Shown here piece after piece: positions 45,452 through 57,312 of a stretch of DNA of 64,000 nucleotides (the stretch's first letter is position 1; each line of letters opens with the position of its first letter). This stretch comes from Lathyrus oleraceus (lineage: Eukaryota; Streptophyta; Magnoliopsida; Fabales; Fabaceae). The stretch spans positions 226,936,539-227,000,538 of the forward strand of contig NC_066581.1 in NCBI RefSeq assembly GCF_024323335.1, written 5' to 3'. The translations under genes and the position numbers were made by a program. A model generated the notes under the pieces. The model was not told where the DNA came from. It worked only from the letters and a program-made list of their open reading frames with translations, and made no database searches.

Positions 45452-48400
45452 TGTCATACCCTGATTTTGGGCCAGAAAAATTTACCCTTCATTTTTTCCT
45501 AGAAGCATGGGATTATGTTTTACACTTCATTGGCATCATACTAGGTCATACTCATTGCATACTGCATTAGTGACTTGGAAGTCAGGTTTGGATTGATCAC
45601 TCCTTAACAGAAGGAGCCCACACAAAACAAGATTGAGAATTGGACTTCATTCTCTAAGTATACAAGTCTCAAGGGTCTCAGGGGGTTCCAGGTATCCTAT
45701 TATGGTCCTCAGTCCATCAGTGAAGGATTCAGATCTATCAGAGTGTTCATCTGGATTTAATAAGGAAATTAGAGTTTCATGGCTACCTGCAACAGGACAT
45801 GTTTGGTTGGAAGTAGAGGAGCTTATCCATGTCATGATTGGAGAGACATCTTGGCCTAGGAAGACTCATAATCATCTCAGAAAAATCCATTGGCAAGCAG
45901 TGCAATCAGTTCCCGATCAATTTTGCCCTAAAATTAGGGTTTGATATAAAATCAGTTTATTTCTGATTCTTTGGGTGAAACTCTTTTCCATGGCCTTCCA
46001 TATGTCCACAAGGGTCTACATACAAAAAATCAGCTCTTTATTTGAGCCAGAGGTGCTTCAATTGATCACTGGAATCGGGAATCAGACAGTTTGAGAAAAG
46101 TCAACTGTGGGGCCAGAAAAGTCAACTCCTGACTTTTTGAGAGTGGAATCTCAAAATTCATGCCTAGGGGAGCCTACATGTGAAATTTTATCAAGGTTGG
46201 ATCATGGATTCATCATTTAATCAGGAATTGGAAAAGTTACTTAATTTGGAAATGGTTGACTTTCCATTTAGGGCAAGTTTTTATGATTTTTGCACTCACT
46301 TTAAGCCCATTTTCCATCAAGATAAAAGCTCCATTGGAAATTTTCTCCAACATGAAAGTTGTTCATCTTGTTCCAAGCTTTCTGCAAATATAAAATTTGC
46401 TCCATTTGGATCAAAATTGAGAAAGTTATGCTAGGTCAATGTAAGGCTTATTTTTAGGACACTTAGAAAAATTCCTAAGTCTAAAAATCTTCAATGTTTG
46501 TCAAGACTTCTTAGCCAGTTTTCTTGCACTTCAAGGCATCATTTGAAAATATTTTCTTCACAACAATTATACCTTGCCATGTCCTCTTTCACCTCCCTTT
46601 GGAATTATCTCATTTGGATCCATGGTTTGAGAGATACACTCACTTAAAGTTGGCACCATGACTTAATTTTCTAGGCAGATTTTAGGCCAAACTTGCCCAA
46701 CCAGTTTTGCATGGTGTGACCTGAACTTGAGGCCCATTTTTCACCTTCTTCCACTCATCATTTCCACTCATGCTCAACATGAAACATGTTATGCTCCATG
46801 ATATCTTTCTACTGTTTGCATTATCTCATCAATTGGTGACTTGATCATCAAGTTACATGGCCACAAAGTCACCGTCTTGAAATGAATTTCTTGCCTGCCA
46901 ACCATGCTGCATAAACCCAGCCCAGGTTTTGTTTCCTCATTTGGCCATGTAGCAACATTTCCACTCACTTAAGTTTTGCCAAAATAGGAACCCTCACGTG
47001 CCTCTTTCCTTTTCCTATTACACCTCACCCAATTGCAACCAAATGCACTTTATTTTGCTCATGGACAAATCAGATTAGTTTGAGCCCATTAAGGACACTT
47101 GACCCACATATTTAAGAGCCATAAACCCTAAACCTGAAAGCAAGACATTGGAATTTTCTAGCAAAGCAAAGGCAAGGTCACAAGTCAGCCTCCATTTCTC
47201 AAGTTGAAGCTTTGAAGCACCAAGAAGGAAGCATCATCTTCTTCTATTTCTCTCCATAATCAAGGGGCAGTGGACCTAACTTCCACTAGGTAACCTTCCT
47301 TTGACCATTTCCATATCTATGTTGTTGATACATTTGTGCTCAATATTATGCTTCATGCCTATTTACCATGCCAATCATATTCTTGTGTTTACTTCTGAAG
47401 CCCTCAAGCGAGGCAATGTCCATGTTATTGGTTTATGCTGTTGCTTTTTGCTCATATCCGTGTCCATGTTGACACCTTGTTGACAACTTTTCTCCATGAT
47501 TAAGCCATCATTTCACTCAAACAAAGATACCATGTTAATCTTCACATTTCATACTTGAGATTTGGGCTTTATTTCGTGATTTTTGATGCCCTATGATGGT
47601 CGTATTCTTGTGTGGAAGTTGAGAAAAAACCACTGTATATTTTGCATTTTTTGCATGGCATGGCTCTAGGGTTTGGCTCCATGAAGAAGATGATCGTGTG
47701 TCATCTTGAGAGCCTTCAGATCCAACACTTTTGTTTTAATCCTGGCCATCTATTTGTTTTTGTCCTGTAGTGACTTAAGTGAACTTGACCAATTGATAAT
47801 ATGTTACATGATTATTTTAATAAAATTTTATTTAGCTTGTCACGCCAGATTTAATAACTGCTTGGATCATGGGCCTGTGCTACTCGCTTTTGACACCCCC
47901 TTTCATGGCACATCAGCACTAATACACTTCTCTTTTCATTTTCTTTTTTAATTCACATTTTATTTCTGTTGTGATTTTAATTAATTTAAAATATTTCTTT
48001 GTTCATAAAATTACCCAAAAATATTTTCCATATTTCTTGACGCCTTATTTAATTTTATTTTATTTTTATTTTTGTATTTATTTAATGTTAATATTTTATT
48101 TTAATTATTCATTCCAAGTGGTTCTTTTTAGCATACCTTTAATTCTTGATTTTATTTTTATAACTTAAAATTATTTTTAGCCTTTGATTTTTGGGATGAA
48201 GGTTGACCACTGACACATGGTCAACCCGACTTTTTCTTGGATTTTTATTTCAGAATTTGCCATTTATTCTTGATTTATTTTTAACCTAGTTTGGTTGGTT
48301 GACTTTTGGTTTGACCTCTGTTTTGACCTCTGTTTTGTTTCAATTAATTTATGCACTAATTTTCATTATTTTTGAAATATTTTGGGGGGATGATGATGTC

Positions 48401-50348
48401 CTGACCCCACCTTCCTTAGTTTAACTTTTCATAATTTTCTTGATTAATTTTCTATTTATTTGATATTTATTAAGTTGGCTCGATTTTTTAGTTGACTTCT
48501 TTATGATCGATGTTTGACTTAGGGATTGCTTATGGCAATTGAAGAGATCTTTTGATCCTCCCTTGTTCATCTCATATGCCATGCATTAGAGGCCTTTTAT
48601 CTTGATTTTATTTGATCCTTACCTCATTTCTTGATTTAATCATTTCAGTGGACCCTTTTTGTGCATCTTTTCATCTGTCTGATTCATCTGTTATCTGTTA
48701 TACTTGTTTCTTTCATCCATGCTTACTATTGCTTGATTGTTTAACATGTTCATACTTCCCATGCCTTGTTTAATGCTCCGTTATTTCATTCTTTGATTCT
48801 TTGATTTGATTATATACTTGTTTACTTATCTGATTTGATTGAAAACTGTTGCCTACTTGTATGATGATTGAGGCATATATTCTTATTGTTTGATTACCAT
48901 GAACCATCCCCATTCATAACAAATGTACCCCTATCCCATAAAGTGTATAATATTTATTCTTTCATTCTTTATTCATCTATTAATACAAGAATTAAAACGA
49001 ACATCCGATATCATTTCAAACCTTTGTACATTAATCATTATTAATTTAACTTCAAACTATTTTCTTAATAAAATCTAAAGAAAAATATTACCCTGGATGG
49101 AATATCCAGTCGTAATCCCGAATATTGGGCCCAAGTTGTAAGAGCTTGTAAGCCCTATGTATTCGTCTTCTCTCCAAAACAGTTGTAAATATTCAAACCA
49201 TTTCCTTAAGCAAATTTGGAAGAAAAAGATTACCTGGGTGAAATATCCAGACGTAGTCCCGAGTATTAGACCCAAGCTATAAGAGTTTGCAAGTCACAAG
49301 TACCCGTCTTTCAGACTCCAAAATACTTAATTCCTATCTTAACCCCTTTCAATAAAGACGGAAATTGAACATGGTGGATACCGTGCACTCCTGAGATTAA
49401 GATTCGAGGTGGATGCCTCGCCTATCTTAGCTCTCGCCATCATTTAAAATTGTCAATGCGGTTTCTTCAAACCCTTTCTCAATCAAACCTCAAAATACTT
49501 AATCTTTATTAAATACTTTTTCTAGTAAGATGGAAATGGAACATGGTGGATACCACGAACTCCTGAGTCTAGGATTCGAGATGGATATCTCGCTCATCCA
49601 AGTTCTCGCCATCACTCAAAATACATCCAACCAATCAAACTCTTTTTTTACACCGTCGTGTGATTGATCAGAAAAACCTTTTCATAAATGAAAGACATCT
49701 TGTCTTGAGATGATGCAAAGCAATGCTTTGACCACAATTGTTGAGTTGAGATAAGTGACGTTTTTCCGAATGTTGATTTGTAAATCCATTCGATGTGTGG
49801 TATACGTCCGCTCCTCATCTGTTTTGGGTAAAACAATGTTTTCTTCGATTAATACAATATAGCTTTCGCTAAAATCGACCAACAAACAAACATTTTCTAC
49901 CCAGAACTACGTAAGCCTTGATTTCTCTGTTGAGATACGTAGGAGCAGGATTTGTAAATCTTGTCAGGCCCACTAATAAAAAACTTAGGGTTAGTCCTTC
50001 GTCAAAAATCCAAAAATATTCTCCTCTCTTCTATTCTCTCTTTCCCACTTAATAAATTAAAGCCTAACATTTCAAACTAACATTAACGCACACAATTAAC
50101 CTAATGGTTCCCGTTGAGTACAACGGACGTAAGGGGTGCTAATACCTTCCCGTTGTGTAATCGACTCCCGAACCCTGATTTGGTTGCGACGACCATAATC
50201 ATTGTCGTTCTTTCTTGGGTTTTATCGATATTTCCCCTTTCCTTTTTAGGAATAAATAAAGTTCGGTGGCGACTCTGTTTAGTCCATCATTACGAGCGTG
50301 CGATTGCGCTTCGCTAAGTCGTGTTCTCATTTTTCCTGAGGTACGACA
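45452..50348 (+). mobile_element. E1 3' LTR
   Basis: TGTCATACCCTGATTTTGGG to GAGGTACGACA, nearly collinear with the 5' LTR. Promoter pair at 47109 and 47123. The U5 motif TGGCGACTCTG at 50267-50277 is intact here but has a C-to-T change in the 5' LTR (32426). The same non-coding open frames as in the 5' LTR recur here. Confidence 0.95.
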
Positions 50349-50948
50349 GTAGTGAATCAGTAACTGATCATTATCAGTTTGAGTTGACATTTTTCTAGCG
50401 TACATAACAAGGTGGCTTAACGGACAAGTGTTTCCCTTATATTTTTCAAAGTGAGGGACTTTTAACTTCATCGGGATCTTCACATTTGGTACCAAGCAGA
50501 GTTCAGCAGCAGTCTTACTAAACAAGTCCTTTACTCTCAATGTTTTCAACTCCTTGTGCAGCTCAAGGAATTGATCCTTCGTTTCATCCATCTTCTCATA
50601 AACATCTGGGCCCTCAGACGGCTCAAAATGGTAGATGGTGTCCTCAACACGAGGCAAGGTATGAACAACTGGAGGTGGCATAGACATGACTAGGCTAGAT
50701 GCCGGCATAAAAGCAAATATGGGTGCAAACCCTTCAGGCATAAAGTTTGGTGAAGTAGCAACCTCGGAGATGAGTAGCAGCAACATGCATGGTTGAGGTA
50801 GCAACCTCGGAAGGACAATCCTATGAGGAGGAGGAGTTGTAGGAGTTGGTGAAGACGGATTCTATGGAGCAAGAACAGACTCCATCATAGTAGTCAGACG
50901 AGCAATCTCATCCTTCAGTTCTCTATTCTCTTGTTCCAAATGTTCCAT
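50349..50948 (-). pseudogene. E2 gag, N-terminal part
   Basis: Minus strand from ATG at 50948 (MEHLEQENRELKDEIARL), a short coiled coil, then a TAG near 50870, a Pro/Ser-rich linker, KMDETKDQFLELHKELKTLR, and the capsid start AAELCLVPNVKIPMKLKVPH, FEKYKGNTCPLSHLVMYARK. It ends at DNDQLLIHY where E1 inserted; the next residues are at 27649. Alignment with E1 gag (CLVSGLVIPAKFKTPDFDRY) is clear. Confidence 0.88.
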
Positions 50949-51250
50949 GATTCTGGGTTGATTGGCGCGAGTGTTGTATCGGTAAGTCAGCTTGGCTGAA
51001 GCACAAAAGAATAACCGATAAGACATCTGGCGGAAGAAAACCTATCATGCAAATGATGCATGAAATGCAATGTTTTTGTTTATTTAATTTCAAGGAACAT
51101 ACCATTTTATTTGCAAATATATAGAATAACAATAATACCAATTTGATTGACCATAAAAATCTCTTTTATTCATATAATTTGGAAGGATTACACTAAGTAC
51201 AAATTTCAGAAACCATAGTACAAACACAAGAGAAAAGGAAACTAATCATC

Positions 51251-52707
51251 CTAAGGATCCCCTAACAGCGGTGTCAGATGATCTGGCTGTAGGCGCGTAC
51301 TTCCTTCGGATGCAAGCTGATCAACAATCTTCTTCCAAGCACCGGAAGGCTGAGGCATACTAGAGGAAGATGGACCCTCTGGATCTCTCTGTCTCTTTAC
51401 TGCTCGGTCTTCAAGAAGTTCAATAAGCTTGTCTTTTTCTTTTGACTGAAGTTGCAACTCCTCATGCTTTTGGCTCAAAGCATGGAACCGCTCTTCCCAC
51501 ATATCTTTCTCTTGCTTCATCTTGGCGAGTGCGTCTTCCAACTCCTCTATATCTTGGTTAAGGAGAGTTAATGGCTCAGCCACAACCAAAGACATAGGTC
51601 TCTCACAAGTATACGACATCTTCAACTCCAAAGCTCTCTTATTCACCCAAGTAGTGTAAGCTTCCAAAGCTACACAGTTGCACGAACCAAGCTTAGATCT
51701 TCCTTTCCTATGCACATTATGCCAAGCATGTATCATCTTATGCTTCAAATGTTGGGGATCTTTACCCTCTTGATAGAAAAGACATCCTAACTGAGTGTTA
51801 TTAGGTTTGTCTCTCAAGGGGAACCCAAGTTGACGACGAGCCAAAGCAGGGTTATAGTTGATTCCTCCTTGTGTACCAATGAGAGGCACATTAGAGAATT
51901 CACCACAACAATCTATAATATCCAAGCTACTCAATGCAGAGTCATACCAAACAATATCATCATTAGAGAGGGACATAAGTCTCTGAGACCACCGTAGACA
52001 TTGCTTGTTCTTCATAGAAGCAGGTGTCTGAGGCAAGTGCGAAATAAACCACTTGTACATAAGAGAAACACAACACACAATAGTCCCGCCACCTTCGGAA
52101 TTCCTCAAATGCAAAGAGAAGTAAATATCACCTAACAAAGTAGGCACATGATTCCCTATCAAGAAGATTCTAATGGCGTTAACATCAACAAAACCGTCAA
52201 TGTTAGGGAACAAAGCTAAACAGTAGATGAGCAACACAAAGATGGCTTCAAAAGCGTCCACACTATCGGCTTGAGCAAAGACAGTAGCTTTCCTAATGAG
52301 GAGCTCAGAAGTCAACCCAAAAATTCCTCCTTTCTTCACCCAATAAGCCTCAATCTCAGACTTCTTCAGATGAAGAGCTTCAGCTATGATATGAGATCTG
52401 GGAATCTCCTCCAATCCACTAAAAGGCACCTTGTCAAAAACAGGTATTCCCAAGATATGGGCATACTCTTCTAACGTAGGCATAAGCTGATAATCGGGAA
52501 AAGTGAAGCAACGGTAGAGAGGGTCATAAAACTGAACCAACACACACAATAGTCCTTCAACCACATCAATAGATAACACAGAAGAAGTTTCCCATGACGT
52601 TGCTTGAAGTCCAAGGGATCTAATACAAAGGATGATAACTTCCTTAACTCTTTCAAGTCGGGACATCTGAAACTATACTTCTTGGTGTTCCTTCGTCCAT
52701 AATCCAT
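51251..52707 (-). pseudogene. E2 ORF1
   Basis: Minus strand from ATG 52707 (MDYGRRNTKKYSFRCPDLKE); a 1-bp frameshift near 52580 in a CTTCTTCTG run shifts it to a long frame ending at 51251. The globular part (VQFYDPLYRCFTFPDYQLMP, IPRSHIIAEALHLKKSEIEA, AIRIFLIGNHVPTLLGDIYF, IDCCGEFSNVPLIGTQGGIN) parallels E1 ORF1. The C-terminus has a shorter coiled coil (about 51590-51400), a basic AVKRQRDP and a Ser/Pro-rich tail ending LLGDP. It differs from E1, whose coil is about twice as long. Confidence 0.86.
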
Positions 52708-53553
52708 GGTCAGAAAATATTTGCAGATAAAACCTCAGTTCCTTGAAGTTATTTTTTGTATGATGAATGTTATGATGCGCATGAATGCAACAATCATAAA
52801 TAAGGGATCACACACAAGGAAAACAAACAAAGGTCAAGGGATGAACCAAGTCATTATCAAGATCAATCATCCATTTTGGTGGATTATGGTTTTCACCTTA
52901 TCAACACCCAAGTTCCATTGATATTGACAAGACTTGATTGGATCAACCAAGAATCAAAGGGTTTGTTGTGAGTCACGAGCATGGAGTCAGGTTGAGAACC
53001 ATACCAAAGGAGTGTACTAAGGATAAAACCTGTAGATCATGTTCTAAAAAGTTCCCAGAGTCTTAATTCCATCTATCAGATATCATAGGTTAGGATGACT
53101 GACTCATCAACCCAAAATATTCTCAAGAGAAACTCGTCTGAGTGTAGTATCGCATAACAACTACTATCAAGTCTGCACCTAAACGGTCTCCACACTATAT
53201 CCTAAATAGGCCAAGTTGGGTTAAATGTTCTACAGTCCTCATCTTCTCAGACCCCAAATCAGAGAAAGTAATGTCTAACCACAAATAACTTGTGTGACAT
53301 TAATAGCTTCAAAAGGGTCTCCACTAAGTAGATGGGTCTCAAGCCAACTCGTTAAGGACAACTCCACATAAGTCGAACATGACTATACCATCCTCCTAAC
53401 TTAATTTTACTCAAGTTCGGGTTAGAACTTATCTCACCACTCAGAGATCACCAAGCACAACAAGCAGATTATATCATACAAACAAATATACAAACATCAA
53501 ATATACAAATATATACACACATAAAAAAGTAGGTTAAACCCACTGAGGACTAC
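52708..53553 (-). other. E2 5' leader
   Basis: Non-coding. The minus strand contains GACTCTGGGAACTTTTTAGA near 53065, related to the leader motif CATGACTCTAGGAAC of E0 and E1, but I cannot see clear tandem units here. Confidence 0.6.
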
Positions 53554-53571
53554 TCCCCAGCAGAGTCGCCA
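53554..53571 (-). other. E2 primer-binding site
   Basis: The minus strand reads TGGCGACTCTGCTGGGGA, identical to E1. It lies 9 bp from the LTR end at 53581, more than the 2 bp in E1, so a small insertion or a misplaced LTR end is possible. Confidence 0.85.
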
Positions 53572-53580
53572 CTTAATTTC

Positions 53581-56205
53581 TGTAGCGGTAAATTCATGAC
53601 CATTAAGCTTTGGATAAACTTCACGTCAATAAAACCAGAGACGACACCGCGCTTTTATTGTTTCCAAAGGAAAAGGGAAAAGTACGAACAAAACCCAAAG
53701 ATAAGAAGTTTTCAAATCAAAACTAATAAAATGCCAGAGATTACAGGTAAGGGGGTTGGTTACACAGAGAGAAGGTGTTAGCACCCAAAGTGTCCTAGGT
53801 ACTCCTAGGGAGCCTTTTTTTATGTGTGTATGTGTTTTTGGGTATAAAAGATCTTTGAAGAAAATAGAGTGTGGAGATGAGAAAAGAATTCATTAATTAT
53901 ATTTTTGTGTTTGACAAGACCTTCGGACTTGTGCCTACGTACCAACATAAAATGAGGGATCAAAACCTCGTAGTTCGTGGTATCAATTTCAAAATGAGTG
54001 GATTTCTTTTAATCAAAAATTAAGTATAAAAGAGGCATAAAGGAGCCTAAACGAGTTTGAATGAGTGTTAGTTCTTTTTGTCTTTTGAAATTTTAAGTAA
54101 ATATGATTAGATTTATTTACAAGTTTGATTAAGAAAAGAGTTTAAAAATGAAATGGCATAAGGCCAAAGTTTCTAATTTGAAATAAGGTCAAAATTTGAA
54201 ATCACAAAGAAAGAAGGTTTTTAAAAAAGGGGGAGAGATTTGAAATTTAAGAAGTGGGAGGAGATGAAGAGACTAATCCTAAGCATAAAATTAAAAGTTA
54301 AGGATTGAAAAGATATGACAAATGGGATGCAATCCAACAGACAAGAATGTCATATAGAAAACCCATTTTCCCTTTGGACTTTGAATCAAGCAATATCAAC
54401 AAGCAAATAGCAATATGAAGAGCAAAGCATCAAATAAAGATGGTCACATCCAAGCAAGCAAATTCACAACTAACAGTCTTCTTTGTGTTCTCATGTATCA
54501 TATGACATACTCCTTAATTAGCTCAGAATAAGGCATTAGACACAGGTTCAAAGTAACAGTTGCATCAAGACCATGTAGCAGATGAATTCATGTGAATCCT
54601 AATACTTGCATCAGATGAAAGTTCAAATCACAATAACTTGGTTTCAGAAATGTTGGCATTGGCCAAGTCCTTTTGTTGTTTATTAAGTATTTTAAGGTCC
54701 TAAGACCACAAACATAAACAAAATACACAAACAAATATATACAATTACAATATATGTCTCAAGTGAGCAAAGTGAAAAGGACATGAATATAAACAAGTTA
54801 AATGATGTGTAAATGGCAAATGAAATGGTAAATAACTTGAATTTAAATTGCATAAAGTAAATGAATTGAAAATAAAAGCAATAATAATAAAAGTTAGTCA
54901 AATGTTAGTTGATTAGATGTTAGTGATATTTTTCTTTTCAATTGATTAAGTCACTCTTTAGAGAACACTCAACCCTCTATTCACAAGCATGGATCCTTGA
55001 ACCAAGACATCTTCCAAAGGAAGGAAAAAAGGCCAAGTTTCCACACAATACCATGAAAGGGGGGGACTTACAATCTCACTTACTAGAATGTTATGCCTTT
55101 GGGGTCAAAATTTAGCTCTATGTTAAGCAATCGTAATTGGACTTATGTAGAAGTCACAACTATATGAGGTCGGGCAATAAATTTTTTGGTGTTAATGCAT
55201 GTTAGAGTTATGGTATAATGAACCATACTCCTAAAATATACCACACACAAAAAGAAAAAGATCAAAGGATGAACTTATCTCATCCATACTTGTATTGGTT
55301 CATCTAACACAAAGTTATTGATGAACCAATTAACCTTAGGATATTGAGACTTCATTGGTCAATGGAAAGGATGGGAGAGAATAGGATTGAATATGAAGAG
55401 GGAGGGGAGATGAGAGAAACTCAAATTGGTCATGGGAGAAATTTTATCAAATTAAAATCATTCATTCATTTTGGGAGATGAAATATACATTTCATCAATC
55501 CCCTAAATTCAATGATTTTAACTCAACAAAAGTTAAATCAATCTTGACCAAGTCCCAAACACATAGTCAAACTTCTCAAGTCAATAAAAATGGCTCAACA
55601 TAATTTCTACACAATTAATCAATTAAAAATGCATTTAAATTAAATTTAGTTTGGTCAAAACCTAAAATCTCTTCAAAACACCAAATAAATGGCCAAGAGA
55701 TTTATCGTAGGTCAAACAAGGTCTAATGACCTAAGACAATTTTTTATAATTTTTGAAAAGTCAGAAGTATTTTTAAACAATTAAAAATATGCACAAAAAC
55801 AATTAATTCATAAAAAATATCAAAATTAATCCAAAAAATAATTTTTATTTAAAAAAGGAAAAAGGAAAATATTGAAAGATTTTTTTTGAAAGTCCCATAT
55901 TTTTTGGATTAAAAATGAAATTGAATATGAATTAATTAAAATAAATAAATTAAACATAAAAATCAAAAAATCAAAAAATCAAAAAAATAAGGGCTATCAG
56001 ATCTCCCTCATTTATTGAGGTGGCAAATCTGATGGCCACACGCGCGCATTCCACCATACACCTTGGTCAATGCATTGTACGCGTGGTAATCACAATGAAC
56101 GCTTGAGATTAAAACAAAATAGATGGGTCATGTGGCTGAGAGGTGTGACAACACACCACCGGAGCTAGGGCTCCGGTCTTCTTCTCCAGTGGACCTCATC
56201 GGACT
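53581..56205 (-). mobile_element. E2 5' LTR, truncated
   Basis: Starts TGTAGCGGTAAATTCATG on the plus strand and follows the left LTR through the hairpin CCGGAGCTAGGGCTCCGG (56159-56176) to CTTCTCCAGTGGACCTCA, then diverges between 56199 and 56205. About 1.95 kb, including the TATA box and U3 start, is missing. Relative to the left LTR it has an extra ATTAAAACAAAATAGATGGG near 56107 and lacks ~20 bp near 55627. No genes. Confidence 0.88.
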
Positions 56206-57312
56206 ACCTCTTGCATATTCGAAATCCATTTTGTATCCATAAGCGCTTCATCAATTGATGTAGGCTCTATCAAAGACACCAAACACAGAAGAGTCTCTTC
56301 AGAAGGTTTGAATGAGGGTCTAGTTCTGACAGGTTCAGATTTATCTCCTAGAATCAATTCTTCAGAATATGAAGATCTCTGTTTGTTCCTTATCAGAGGA
56401 GTATGAGCTTTAACAACTTCTGGTTGAGGAGCTTCAGAGTGTTTTTCTTCATCTTCTTTGGCTTCTGAAGTCTTTCCTTCAAAATATTAATAAGTGATCT
56501 TCAGATCTGCAGATTTCTTAACTAGCTTTGACTTTTCAGAGTCAAGCTTATCATCGAATCTGACATGTATTGATTCTTCAACAATCACTGTCTAAGTGTT
56601 GTATACTCTATAGCCTTTTGAGCGTTTAGAGTATCCTAACATCATGCACTTTTATGCCTTAGAATCGAACTTGCTCATATTCTCTTTAGTGTTCAGCCTA
56701 AAACAAGAACATCCAAAAGGATGAAAGTATGAAATGTTGTACTTTAGATTCTTCCACAATTCATAAGGAGTCTAACCCAGAATATGTCTTATAAAGATCT
56801 TATTTTGAATATAACATGATGTGTTGACTTCCTCTGCCTAAAAGTGCTTAGCCACATTAGTCTCGTTGATCATGGTTTTAGCCATCTCTTATAGAGTCAC
56901 ATTCTTCCTCCATATATCTCTTTTATTGTGGAGTTCTAGGGCTGGAGAAATCATGGGAAATGCCATTAGCATCAAAGAGTTTTTCAAAATCTTTGTTTTC
57001 AAATTCTCTACCAATATCACTTTTGACTTTTACAATACTGAGATCCTTCTCATTTTTCACTTGAGAGCAGAAGGTAGAAAACACAGAATGTGACTTATCC
57101 TTATGTTTGATAAATTTCACCCATGTCCATCTATTGTAGTCATAAACAATGACTATTACATACTTCTTACCATTGACATAGGTAGTTTTCACTGAACCAA
57201 ACAAGTCAATGTGAATAAGCTCCGATGGTCTTAAGGTTAAAACAACATTTTTAGCCTTGAAAGAAGTTTTACCGTTGCAAATTCTAGGAAAGATTGGTCT
57301 GGAAAACTTCAT
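56206..57312 (-). pseudogene. Copia pol fragment: integrase core to RT start
   Basis: Minus strand: [60 protein letters not shown] and VKSDIGREFENKDFEKLFDA (integrase with the first two acidic positions), then many stops, and finally PTSIDEALMDTKWISNMQEV, the first RT residues. There is no LTR, gag or RT core. It is bounded on one side by the truncated E2 LTR and on the other by the Athila integrase, so it is an internal shard, probably placed by DNA-break repair. Closest type is SIRE/Angela-like Copia. Confidence 0.85.

Larger units (their letters stand above)
27650..50348 (+). mobile_element. E1: full-length Ogre retrotransposon (22,699 bp)
   Basis: Two LTRs (27650-32507, 4858 bp; 45452-50348, 4897 bp), PBS, PPT, 5-bp TSD and the full Ogre gene order on the plus strand, including ORF1 before gag and an intron before RT. 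It sits in the gag of E2. By eye the first ~370 bp of the two LTRs differ by 6 substitutions and one 1-bp indel, so the insertion is old but far younger than E2. Five in-frame stops and three frameshifts make it non-autonomous. Confidence 0.95.
10163..56205 (-). mobile_element. E2: Ogre-type Ty3/gypsy element, minus strand, interrupted by E1 and a solo LTR
   Basis: Parts from right to left: truncated 5' LTR (53581-56205), PBS, leader, ORF1, gag N-terminus, [E1 insertion 27650-50348], gag C-terminus, protease, intron, RT, RNase H, second RNase H, integrase, 3' UTR, PPT, 3' LTR (10163-18634, itself split by a solo LTR). Removing E1 and one GTAGT rejoins the gag frame across the gap. The left LTR without the solo LTR is about 4.6 kb. 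It sits inside the E0 gag. The right part of its 5' LTR and the matching TSD are missing. Confidence 0.85.
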
